This document shows positions 44,901 to 58,400 of a DNA stretch of 64,000 nt, in pieces. How positions within the stretch are numbered: position 1 is the first letter of the stretch; each line of letters opens with the position of its first letter. The notes beneath the pieces were generated by a model. The model searched no databases. It was not told the DNA's origin and was given only the letters and a program-made list of their open reading frames with translations. Source of the DNA: Bolinopsis microptera (taxonomy: Eukaryota; Ctenophora; Tentaculata; Lobata; Bolinopsidae); contig NC_087072.1 in NCBI RefSeq assembly GCF_026151205.1, positions 20,860,103 through 20,924,102 of the forward strand, read 5' to 3'. A program made the translations under genes and the position numbers.

Positions 44901-47900
44901 GTCGATTACCAACAGGAGCTGTAGCTTACCGCTGAAGTCCCTACTGGATTGCGGGTCTCACTTACAGTAGTGTATCCGAATTTGGGATCTATGGAGTAAT
45001 CTCGACACCAAGGGTTTATTACAGAATAATTCGTCTAACTCTATTGATTTTATTTATATCACAGTTGAATGTTGCAGATATAACAAAATAAACAAATTAT
45101 GTGTAAAAAGTTAAATCAAATATTGATGTAAATTAAGTTGGAAACCACACATACAATCTCTTAACATAAAACTAAGCAGTGCTTGGGACGTATCTACGTA
45201 TTAAGAATGCCTTACTGCCAGAATCATATATAAACAAATTTACATTCTCCTTTGAATCTCAATCTCGGTTTTTGCTATTTCTGTGTTGGGAGGTAATTCC
45301 TAATATCCCCAGTTCAGAATAAAACCACAATATATTACTCAGAAGAAATATAAGAATCTATTCGGAGACCCATAAAAGGTATGTAGACAAATTCAAACAT
45401 GGGCTAGAGTTAAACCGTTCGGCTCCCAACGTTTGGTTGCGATTTTTATGTTTAATGGTCATAACCAAACACCTCTATTTTAAAAAATAACTTACTAGCT
45501 GTAGAGAACCCTATATAGACTACGTGCCTAATGGAATTTTTTAAGATAATTAAGACGAGATACCAATTTTCAATGTTCCTCTGTTTCACCCATAGCTCAT
45601 AGGAAAGACAATATGTTTTAATCACGACCTTCACCAACTAAACAATTCATCTATAAATCAATTGTGGCTGTGGAATGAGTTTTGTAAAATTGCTCATTTA
45701 ATTTTAATACCTCTTGTTCTTCTGTTAAAATAAATTACAAAAAAAAGTCATTGATGAATGCCCAAAACAGGTATGGTGCTTTATGGAATGACAAAAATGT
45801 TCACTAATTCTAAGTTAAAACACAATATAATCCAGGTATCGGCAGCGCTGCCCGCCAAACGACATTATCCCATGCATATACTTCTTTATTTTCAGCAGCT
45901 AGTATGTTAGCGCGCATAACAATCGCGGCTAGCATTTTAACCTCATTCTAGTTTCACTGATTTCACATACACAATACACAATATGTCCAATTTGATTCTA
46001 ATTGTGCTCCTAATCTGATTAATTCCTAATGACAGTGATTGCTCCCTATTAACCAACCGACCAACATTTTCGGTCGAACCCTAAAATATAATACCAAATT
46101 TAAACACCAACATTAATGCGTGTATAGGCCTCCAAATCTTCTCCTCTGCTCTCGGACATTGTTCTTTGAATAAACTGTAAACTGTTTTGTATACTTAACA
46201 TATAGTGATGTGTTAACTTTGAGATAATCAAGTAAAATTATTATATTTTTTTGCACCAAAGTTCACCTAACCTTAACCGTCTCTCACTGACACCATCGCC
46301 GCAACCATTTTAAAGTAAAATTTATTAAACGATCTGACACAGTGCATGCTGGCGGTCAACGTTCCCCGTAGATAGTGAGCTCACGGAGGGGGTAATCAGC
46401 ACGTGTTAATGAAAAAGTCGTGTCTTCCACAATCCCATCTGTTGGGTCACACGTTATTGGAACTGATATCGTCTATCGTGTAAATAAATTCTAGAATCAG
46501 TATTGCAAAGTAACTTTGGTTGGACAGTGTAGGCAAATATGAAAATAACACATCTTCTTTAACTTTATCATCCCGTCCACCCAATGGACATATTAATTAA
46601 CGGCTGGTGGTGTTGTCACGTTTGTCTACCAAACGTTTCGCGTTGCGAATGCCGGCCCATCGAGGAAAATCTTTTACTTTGTATTTTAACCATTATAAAG
46701 TATGATTAGTCGGATATAGTAATGAGTTTCAAACAGTCGGCCGAAACGAAAAAGCAAAACATTTGATTTTTGTTTCGGGCGACTGAATTTTGATTGTCCG
46801 TCAAATGATTTGTGTCGAGTAGTGTTGAATACTCATATTAAACATGATTAATTGATTTAATTTTAGGAATTGGTAATAACTATCCTTTGACCAAGTTTAA
46901 TAGTTTAATGAGAGCACCCCAGCAGCTGGGCCGCGCGGCGGCTTTGAATGTAGCGGCCTACAAGCTTGAAGCTAGGCAGCTGCAGAAAGGCCCGCGCGCG
47001 TTCACAGTCAGCGTACCGGCTTTCGTTTTGAATTTTACAAAAACAAAGGCTACTTTTAATGATTATTAATGGAATTATCGGTATATTATTTATTATTCAA
47101 TAAGTATGATTCTTCTGTGGAAAATAAAATTGTATTTTTACTTAAATGTATTTACTTAAATCCATTTGGCTAGTTTTAGTTATTTTAAGGATCAACTCTG
47201 TCCGAACTAACGTGCTCTAGACATCAAGTATGACACGTAACCAAAGTTTGAAAAAAGAACTTCAACTGTCAAACTGGAGTTTTGAAATCTCCGATCTCAA
47301 GCAGCGATCCTTAACAAGCGAGAAATCTATCGTTTGGTTTGTTTTTCCCGGGATTGTCTCGTGGTTGTTCAATAAGGTGTGAATGTAATTGTGAAGATAG
47401 GTAAATAATAAAAATTAAATTAGCATTTTACAAATGGTACACAGAACCTGGTCCAAATCTAATTGCCACCGCATTGTTGCGAGAAGCATTTTGGCTGGCG
47501 TCGAAGCACCCAGTTAGAGTGCATCGCGCAACAACAAGTATAAAAATTTTTGAAAGTAAAGATTTTATAGTTTTTCTTATGCTGCTGATTACGATCACGT
47601 CAACGAGGAAGGATTAATATTAACAATCAAATTAGTCTACCAACCTCTAATGATACTTTACCACCCTCGCGGTAACATTAACCTAACTTTTAACGTGTAT
47701 TATATTATATACTGCTTTTGGACACGAAGGGAAACAACATAACATAAGGCGCGTTAAAATTATTTATTATATAGAAGTGGTTGAAAGTATTAAAATATAA
47801 TCATGTCATTTTTCTAACAGTATACAGGTAATTTCAGCATTGTACTTGTCTAGCTATTGTCTTAATAATAAGGATAGGACACATTTCCGAAAATGAATAA

Positions 47901-49452
47901 CCAAATTCCAATAGATACAAAATTAAATCTACAAAATCACATCACAACAAAAATTGTATCACTTTTGACACCCACGTCGTTTCACTGTAGTAGAGTTTCT
48001 ATCGATACAGGGGGAAATCGCGCATTCGAGTGCGGCGGGTCATACAACGTTATGAAATAAGCTCTTACAGGCTTGTATATAGGAAGTTTACCAACCTACC
48101 AGGACGAGCGCGATTGGACACGTCCGACGTCAATAGTTGGAACATGATAATTTTGACGAGTATCACCCGTTAATTAGTAAAAAAATTTTTTAGTAAAACA
48201 ATTTAAATTTTGGTATTTATTAATAACAATCAAAACATATCAATATCAAAAAAGAGATCCGCTCGGTTGGTTGACTGCCTCAGTATGTGTGAATAATTTA
48301 AGCTTGAGAGGTGCCCAGCGCATTACAGAACATATGCGCGAATCACATGATCACGAGGGACACTTTTAGCGCCAATGTAATGTAAACTTTCTAGAAATCG
48401 TACATCACTACGAGTTACTCATGCTTTTAATTTATAGAGTGCGGATTGTCATGTATTTCATTCATTCATACTTATTCGGTTTAGAGAATCTGTATATTTA
48501 AGAGCTCACTATTTCGTTTGAACTAAGAAACAAACGTAAAAAAGGAACAATATATACCGACGACAATACCAAGGACCCGAGTGCGCATTGACTTTTCCGG
48601 ATCCGTTTTTTACCCGAATGGCTTATCCTCCAGTTACTCATGCTGCATGAATAGTCTGATAATAGTTTGTTTTTATCTCTATGCAAGCATTCTGTAAAGT
48701 TGATTGACGTATTTATAATAGAAGATCCAGCCAACCTCCGCATTACACTCTTTTGTATGCCAGGTTCGTTTATAAAATCTAATCATATAATAAGAATTAT
48801 CCCAATATTCTAAGATGAACTGTATATCTAGCCTCAACGTTATTAAAATCCTAATGGATGAATTAATCAAGTAATGTTTCCCTTCCAACACTACTAAACA
48901 ACAAACAAAATTCTTGCTCACCAGTGTGACGCGAATTCGTAGGGGCATGCGTTGTCAGATAACTCCACCCCCGACGACAGCGTCGAGAAATTTATCAAAT
49001 ATGATGCATTTGCGCCATACTGACACATTTTATATTTATATTTTATTACAAAGCAAATGGTTCCCTTTTGCCAGCCTTATATTAGTCCAAGTACTGCCCG
49101 TTCTGGCTCATGCAGAACATGCGCCAACTAAAATTGTGTGTTATATGCCAACATGGAATTTAATTGTATCACGTCGTAACCCCTATCAATGCACGAATTG
49201 TTTTTGTGGCGAAGTCACAAATAACGAAGGCTCGCTGGCACCGGCCGAACTCGTGCGCGCAGGGCTACAAAATGCAACAAAGATTATGGGACTATAGATT
49301 TATGAAAATTTAAACCTTCAAATTCAATCCATTAATGAAATATTTTTAAAATAACTTTCGCCTCCTGCTTAAGAAATTTATTTTATTTTTGATAAGTATA
49401 GGCTCGGCGCTGACATATAATTAAGTGCTAGCACGCCGCGCTTATTATGATA
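44901..49452. other. Rest of array unit 1, nothing recognised
   Basis: AT-rich with scattered GC-rich islands (46.32-46.42, 46.92-47.00 kb). Frames at 46887-47069 and 48914-49297 are not preserved in unit 2. A block at about 48170-48200 (GAGTATCACCCGTTAATTAG) repeats a word found at the unit start, hinting at an older internal duplication. Confidence 0.5.
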
Positions 49453-52400
49453 GAAATTTATGATTGAGTAATCAATGTTCGAGTAATAGAGTTTGTAGGT
49501 TTATAACCTGCCAGATGCGCGCCCCGATCGAGTTGAAACAAATATTTTTTAATGAGTATCACCCGATAATATATAGTAAAAAAGTATTTTTACATAATAT
49601 ATCTAATTTTCATGAGTTTCTTAGCGATGTTTTAAGTTTGACTAGGTTATTATGATATTAAATATTTTGGTTGCAATATGGCAATATAATCTTAAATTAT
49701 TTTTACTTGAAAAGTTTGTTTTTACTTACAATTATTGTATTAAATTAAAATGTTGTGTTTTACATATTTAATACTGAATTTATCGAGCGACGCACACACG
49801 TGAATTCTTTTCGTTCATTGCATTTCATGCAAATCGCAGGTGCACCTAAGATTTCTCAGATGGTTTTTATCAGACCATAATTTCAAAGCTTGTGTCTGTT
49901 TGACATGTGAAGGTCCTCCCAGTCCCCACACACGTACCATGGTGGAATCTTGCTCAAGCAAAAACGACATGAGCTTGTCAATCCTTTTCATTTGCAGTGC
50001 ACACCATTTTTTTTTCACTATTATGCTCATGGCTCCGACATGCATAACATATGGGCACTCTGGTTTTTGAGCGATATGATGTAGTGACTTACAATGCTTG
50101 TTAATTGAGAATACACTCTATGGGTACATGACAATTGACGATCAGTTATTTTCTTCAGCTCAATTAGGAAGTAGTCCGAAGAAGCGTTTACACGACATTT
50201 CACAGTGAGACAATGGTGGTAAAATTATCAAGAAACATTCAAAAATCACACTTTTTTTCGTTAATTAATTATTGCGCTGAAAACTTTTCAGGTCTAAATT
50301 TACAGTTGTAAATATAAATTAGCACACACAAGTCTAAACTAGACCAACAGCTCACACTTCAATAACTTCAAAACAATCCCCTAAAGAAAGGTAATGACTG
50401 AAACAACTCCAAGTACCGTTGAGCGCTACCTTCTATCAGTATTGTACCATCTCTACCACCACCTCGCTATTTAGGAAATCGGATAGTTTCTCATAGCCAT
50501 AAAGAAGAAATCATAAAGCGGACAGAAATAACACTTGGTAATCATAGGGAAACCTAGCAGTCAAGGCTGATATGGGATGTGGATTGTACGGTGCTAGACA
50601 AACTTATCAACATATAGACGGGAAACGATATGTCTTGGTGATCAAAACTGTTTCATATCAGTATTTTTTTGTAACAATCTTCTTTTCGTGAGTAATTTTT
50701 CCCTCTGTTTCACTTAATGTTAGCAAAGCAACTTGCCTCGCTTTTCCGTTTCCTACAAGAATGACGAATTAACTAGACAAGCTACTTCATAGTCATGGTT
50801 TTATTTGGCTAGCAGCGCTGCCCCATACTTGGATACGTTGTATCATGTATCAGGAGTTAATTCTATTCAGTCCCGAAATATATGCGATGCACATGTTTTC
50901 AAAGAAGAGTGGAGCATCTTGATGCGTATTCGTACCTCTATTTTGTTTACATTGTCCATGCACCAGGAATTTATAAATTCTGGGGTTGTACGATTGGTCT
51001 AGCTTATGTATACATTTCGTAAAGCGAGGAAAACTGAAACCTGAACACTAAGCGACCATCTTGGTGTATCAGTCGTGTGTTTTGATCTCTCTTCCGCCGG
51101 TTGGAATGAAATACATTCTTGCGAGTCAGCAATCAAATGACATTTTCACAAGATTTTCAAGCTATCTTACAGTCCTAAACCTTGCAACAAATCCAAAAGT
51201 GACCTAATCACCAATAAGAAGTTTTCGGCAATTTCGTGAGGAAATCACTATCGTTAACAACAAGTTTGTTCAGGGGATTTGAATCAAGCTGCTTACTGAA
51301 CCAACCACGTAAAGTTCACAAGCGCATCGAATAAAATAAAATTGGGTATGATTATTTAGAGAACGAGTCTTGTGAAACGTATAACATATTATATTATATC
51401 TGACATTAATCAAGCTGAATACTTTATGAACATCTGCGTTTTATTTTCTTACCTAAAAACATCAGTCAGAATATCAAGAATAACTTTTCTGCAATGGAAC
51501 AATGGTCGGACTCTTGTTCCTCATGCGTGAAGAATCTGAAATATGACAATTGATAATCAAAAATCTAATTTACAGATCACATATTACGTTATAATGTAGT
51601 AATGTTGTACAGTTTCCCTTTAAGTTAACTTCGAGCACCGACCTTCAGAACACCTAACCTAAGACCCTAATCTGAAACCCCAAAAAGATAATAACTACCA
51701 TACCCCACAAAATCTATAATCAATTTAAAAAAATGTCTCGTGAGTTACTGTAGATCACCTTGATCTAGAAAGCACTCGAGGAACACTGCGACATGTCCAC
51801 CATCTATCTGGTTTATTAATAAGCAGTATAACGCACACAACCTCTCCTGCTCCTTCATCAAACATGTTCTTTATAAATTCTACCTGGGCAGAAGGATTTG
51901 TATGTACACTCGTGTATGCTGATTCAAATAACTATTCATAAGGGTCCGTATGATCATAATAGAACAAAACTCTTGCCCAAATAAATTTGAAATATTCATG
52001 ATAATTCTTCAACTGTATTAGGCGAAGGTGGGTCAAATTGTGAAAACCCCCAATTATGTGGTAAACGTGGCCCGATACAATTTGGCTAATTCTTGTGTTA
52101 TGAAATTGTTTCTTCATAATTCCAAATTGCAAGAATTGATTACACAAATTTTATGTTACATCCACATTTTTACGGGCCACACTTTATCCTCTGATAAGAT
52201 CTTACTAATTAATTGAATTATACACCACTACTAATTATGTCAATCTGAGTTTTACTCACACTCTGAGTTATCATCGCATGAAAAGGTTAGAAAGCATGGG
52301 TGTTGACTCGCCACATAACACCTCCTGAAGAAACGACTCTTTTTTAGTTGAGTTCCCCGTCTTCTGATGGCTCTTCTTGATTTCTCAACATACCCTCTTG

Positions 52401-55400
52401 ATCTTAGTACTGTTTTATATAGTAAATAATTAATAATAAGAAAGTTATCATAAACAGTTCCAATCGAAGTAATCTAAGAAGCCTACATTTTGAGAATGTC
52501 ATGGAAGAGTCATCCAACATGAAATAAAATCTGTGTCCAAATGGTGCTCATATCAAAAGATATATGAAGTAAAAGTTGAACTCCAAACAGAGGCATTGTA
52601 ACTCCGAATTATAAACTGAACAGACACAAATTGTCATGTACTACAAACTCAATACTACAAAAATACCTCAAAAAACTGTCCAAAGTTTCCATATTGACAG
52701 TTATGTTATCTTTAACAGTATTATTGCAGCCTGATCAGACAAATATAATCAAGAGGGAGTCTTTTAAAAAGAAGAACCTTGGTGTAATAGCTCCTCCAGT
52801 ACTGACTTCAGTCCATGTCACCGTGTATGTTGTGTTCACATGTTATGACAAACATGGGGTTAAACATGGTAGACTAATGTGACTGAAGTATGTCCGACAG
52901 TGTAATCGAACAGCTCGTTTTTTTTCTCTCCAATCTCGTCAAACCTAGCACAGAATGAGATCTATTAAGGGAATTAAGAACATAAGCCAAACAGTTGTGT
53001 AAAAAAATTTAAAAATTGAGAAATATTAAATTATGAATGGCTTGGTTTACTGCTCAAAACTAGGATACAAAATACTTATACTACATACCTGACAAATCTG
53101 TGTTTTATTAAGACAACAAAAGACATTGGTTATCTGGCGATTGTCAATCCAGTGCGTTCAAATGATTTCTTTCATACCAATTTTGACTGTTTTTAAAGGA
53201 TTTGATACTGTATTGGCACAAATGTGGCCAAATAAATCATCCACTAAAGATAACTTACCATTTGATGAACTCCATTTTGTCATTGCTTCCCCTAAAAGTA
53301 AAAAAATGTAATTGACCAAAATTGGAATAATTTCATTCAAAGTTGAACTAGCATCGAGCATGGAATGAAAAGGAATATTCCAGGTCTTCCATTCTTCACA
53401 TCAGCTTCACCACGCTGATCACTCAGTCACCTCACAATTATGTTACTTCATCACCCTTCACCTACATTATTTAGCTAATCGCAGATTTATAATCGTCGGT
53501 ATACTAAGTTGTTTATGACCACATCCGAAGGATGGGTTGGGGGGGGGGGGGGGAAAAAAAAAAAAATTAAAAGGAATGTTCCCAAAATAAGAGGTCAATA
53601 TTTCCTGGACAACTACCTCTCTGTCATGACATACTCGACAACCGACACATCTCCACCATCGTCAACTTTGCAAACCACACTAAATGGTTAATAGTGCCCA
53701 GAGAGCTGGACCAGAACTGGTTGTAACATAGCAACTACTTACACGTCGTCTTAGTCGCCTCTCTCTTCACACCGCCACCACTGAGCGTTCATCTATGGAC
53801 TACACCCCAGCAACACTTACCACATCATTTACTAAACAATCTGATTCCACCGGCATCCTCCCATAAGACTGCTGCCATACCCCATGAGTAGGCAAAAGCA
53901 TCCGACATGCAACCTCTCCGTGGGCCAACCAGGCCCAGCATAATCTTAAATTTTTTTAAATCCGAAGGTTGATGAACCTTGGGAAGTGAATTAGAGACGT
54001 CATATCCATACCTTATAACCCGCTCCTATGACCCCGAAAAACTATTTTCCAAACAAGATTAGTCTGTCCTAGACATACTGTATCATAACAAACTTACCAC
54101 AAATAAGTATAATATTCTTTTGAACTGCCACTCAAGTTTTCTTCAACCTCAACGTTTCTTCAGTGAAACGATTAATACATATACATCTTTATCCACTGTC
54201 TTAAGTGACCACAGTGCCTTAAATCTCTTTCATAGCCGATCACCAATCGAGAATGATTAACACATGACTATTTTCAGGAAGTGGAGCCATGGAAGAGGAA
54301 AACAGCCGGCCATCTGAAATTCCTGAACGAGGGACTTGGACACGGACAGGATCTGAGCTGATTAGTGAAACCAGGGCAAACAAAAAGTTTCGTGAGCTTT
54401 TTAAGAAATTGTGAGTTCAAACCCCCTCTCAGAGCAAGAAGATTAGATGGAGAATGTTCGGGTCATATTTTACGTAGTGGTTGACAAAACACCGGCCAAT
54501 GTATCTCTTTCTTTGCTGTATCTAAGAATGAAAAATTAAAAGGGCTATGCAGTATAAGATGTCCCGGCAAAGCAAACCTTAAATCTTGATGGTTGACCTT
54601 AAAGATCGTAATTTGTTATGATAACATTGAGAAAATTGAATGAAAAAAAGGATATTGCCACTGTTTACAATTTTGGAGGAACCTTTGTAGTTGGTTGCAC
54701 AGTTAACTGGTGTGAAGATGATTTAACCCATGTAAATTCGGTATACATACTCAAGTTCGACACCTACTCTAGTCGACACGTACTGTATATCAACAAACCC
54801 TAAGGTTTTTTTTTAAAAAAAACAAAATATTCCCAAACAATATACACATAATTTAGCAAATGACACTATAGTAAATCAAACCCATTAAGAATTTCAAAAA
54901 ATTCCTTAACAATCAAAAAATTTTTTACCCTTGGACTTGTGGCACCAAGATAAGATCTAGACGTTTATATCTAAATGTTTTTTCTCGCACCTCTGTCCTC
55001 CACGGAAGAAAAAGGAAAAACATTTTTTCCCACTTGTGGGTATGTTCTAGGATTTCAAAGCGAAGTGCGCTTTCTTATGTATCCTACAAGCGTCTGAGTA
55101 CCCTCTTGCCATGTGGTACTTCGCATCTTACTGGCCAGCTTCTTGACCAGTCTCCAGGCTTCAACCACCCATATCACCAGAATTCGAGAACACAAGGTGT
55201 GAAGGCTTCCTTTTCTCCACTCCCCCCCCCCCCCCCCCCCCCCCCCAATTCAAGAACCCTTGCAAAGTTGTAACATATCGCTTTCTCTCATTTTCATGGA
55301 CAGTTACATTGCTTGTATCGGTATTTGCTTGCATTGGAGGGGGCTGGGCATGAAATACCCTTACATACCAAAAAAATGCCCTCTCTGAAGCATTCCAAAT

Positions 55401-58400
55401 CGAATCTTGCCAGAGAATGTCCCGCTGGCTTGGGTCTCCTAGACTGATTCCCGTTTGGTAATTAGACCATCAACTGAAGAAGAACTGGCCCAGCTGCCAT
55501 CCTTGCATTTCACAGTTCCTCATTATTTCTGCAAGGTTCTCTCAGCGATTTGTGCCGCAGTGACACATATCCACCAAGTTTGGCAGATGATCGCATGGTT
55601 GCTGAGTATTTCTGGCCACACGCGTACATGTTTTAGGGCAGTCCCCGTTAAGTTTCAGGTTGTAATCGAGAAGCTATTTGCATCTGAGAACTGTTGTTAT
55701 TCATCATATAACCATACTCTTTTAAAGGTAGTTGGCTTGTTACCAAGCACTTGCCCCTTCTCAGCCGCTAGTTTGGAACAGTCAACTTTGCCAGTGGTGT
55801 TACTCGAGCTCCGGCGTATTTCTGCTTGTTTTGTCGAATAAAATAGATTTCGTTCTGTCGTTATCTCAGTTTTCCACTCCTTTAATATGTCCTCCAGCCC
55901 TGGTATTGTCTAACTGCTTTGAGAATAGCTTTCTATAAGGGGTTTTGTGGCTCTACTGAGAAAATTGTACTCTCGTCAGCCATTTCCAACAAACTGGTAT
56001 ACCCCCAATCCTGCCATATTCTTGGTGGTTAAGAGCCAATATGTTCCTTAGTTTCACAGTGCAGCTAAACAGCCTGTTAATGATAGCTTGTGAATCTACT
56101 CATCACGTGTTTTACTTTTCTACTAGAGGAGTGAGCCTATCTGCAACTCCTGGGGGAGTTCTGCACACATAGTTCCATCTTTTACTAAGCCCATACATGA
56201 ATGCACTGTAATGCATTTGAGGTTCTCTTGATGCTATATCACTAACTGTTTAAGATCAACAACGACCATTCTTGAACTTTTTCCTCAATGAAAGCCTCTT
56301 TTCCTTGGTCTGTTCCGATGAAGCTGCCCAGATATCGTCGACCAATGCTGTCACATTGACATCTGGAATAGGTTCTTGCCTTCTCTTCGTGCTCAGGCTT
56401 GACTATCACCCCTGTTTAGAAGATTTAGGGTTGTATCCAAAGAGTGGTCCTTAATACAGAGTTATCCCACCACTTCCTTATTTCCTACCAGTTTTCCCCC
56501 CGCAGCAGAGTCGATCAGGCATACCAGATCTGAGTCACCTTTCTCCATGTTTCCTGCATCAATCAATGGTTATATGTACACAGAGGCATAAAATCCCATG
56601 GCAGGTGAATCACCTTGTGTGGTCCCTTCTTCACTAAAAAGATGGCTCATCTCCTCCTACAATGAACAGTCAGCAGGCATTCTGTAGGTGTTTCCATAAT
56701 GAAAGTAGCAACTTCTGGACAAACGATGTTTCATGTTGTTGAGAGCACCGCTCGTCTGCAAGTTGAATGCAGTCTCTGCATCACTAAGATGATATCTTCA
56801 TTTTCAGGGTATTCAAACAGTCCTGCAGCAGGGACTGCTGCTTCCCACTCCTCCCTAAGACGCAGCACAAATTGAATAGGAAGCAGTGGTGCTCCAACCA
56901 TATCTTTCAGTAGGAGGGTCATTACTGTATTTCCCTATTATCCTTCTAAAGCACTTCACCCTATGCCTACTGCCTGACTCCAGGCTTTTTTGATCCAGGG
57001 GGACAAGTCACATGCTGTCAATGAAGGCAACAGCGTTAGGATCCAATTCCGGACAACATAGTTTTTCCTTGCTAGCCCTGCTATGGCATTACATAGAGTC
57101 CACACCCTTCATACCAAAACTGTTTAGAACACAGTAGTCACTTCCATGCATCCGCATCCATCCCTGAAGTCCCTGCAGCACCCTGTACTCTCTTTGCTGC
57201 TTTGTCTTATCGATTCCCCTTCAACGTCGAATATAACGGCCTAGACCCTCCTCACTGTTCCACGTCAGACACTGACCCTTTGATGCAGGAGATGCCTTGG
57301 TATGCTCTCTTTCAGCCTTTTATCACATCTGGAGTAGTTCAAGAATCCCGGTGGCATTTTCTACCAATCCACACACCGCATTGCTGCACTGACTTTTCTT
57401 TCATCATGAGTCGAGTGAGACCCTCTCAACATGCCATGTTTATTTTTCCCCTTTCCCAATCTCCAGCATAATCTCCTAGGGTCCTCTCCTGCAGATGCTC
57501 TTCTAGCTTACCTCCTGCCACAAATCAAGTCTTCTCTTCAACAATTCAGTGTGTTCCATGCTTTGACCTCTTTGAGGTTCTTCTGCAACAGCAGTGTATG
57601 GCAATTATCAAAATGGTGATGGTCACTGATTCCATAGCAACTGCCTGATGTGAAATTGTCGGCCACTTTATGTCATTTCTTCGATGAATAGCTTTTCCTG
57701 CTTGCCCCTGAGGGAAGCAAAAATATGTTTCTTCTCCATTTAAACTATAACACAAATATATTTTCCTCACATTTGTCAAGAACTTCCCAACTATTCCATG
57801 GACCTAATTTTTTAATCGAGATGGATTCACTTACATTATCATGATCCTGGGAAACAGCACGTCTTTGCCTCTTCTACCACAGTATCAGCGTCCTTTGATT
57901 GTTGTTTTTAGGCATCTTGTACATAGATATTCCATCATGTTGCTTTCACTCATTTTCTTGTAATCTGTTTTACAGATGTCTTCAAGAAAGTCCCTATGAT
58001 GCCATGAGTGACAACTATCGCACAGCAAGCCATCGTCCATACTCAGTCACTTTAAATATCGCATAATTTGGACAAGTCTCGTTAAGTGTCCCTCAAATCC
58101 TTGATTGATTGGAGACAGTTTTATTTGTTTCTTCTGGGTCTTTACATTGATCTAATTAGCAACTACTAGAATCGGTTTTTTGTTCTCAACTGATTAGGAC
58201 TGTTTTCATCATTTCCAACCCAAAAACGGGGACCACACTGTTTTTCCCGGTCGATTACAACTAGGAGCTGTAGCTACCGCTGACAGTCCCAGACTGGATG
58301 CGGGTCTCCTTAACATAGTGGATCCGAATTGGGATCTGATGGAGTAATCTCGACAACCAGAGGGTTTTTACAGAATATTCGTCTAACTCTATTGGATTAA

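Larger units (their letters stand above)
36184..49452. repeat. Tandem array unit 1 (~13.3 kb)
   Basis: Starts at AGAAATTTATGATGAGGATT within the last MCM9 exon and ends where the same start recurs at 49453. It contains unrecognised AT-rich sequence (36.2-41.4 kb), a minus-strand retrotransposon (41.5 to about 44.9 kb) and more unrecognised sequence (45-49.4 kb). Compared with units 2 and 3 it differs by frequent one-base indels. That suggests residual sequencing error, and frames inside are unreliable. Confidence 0.9.

Noticed and set aside
48914-49297. 127-codon plus-strand frame near the end of array unit 1
   Set aside because: Not kept open in the unit 2 counterpart (about 62300-62700) and no family recognised. 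Unit noise makes single frames unreliable.
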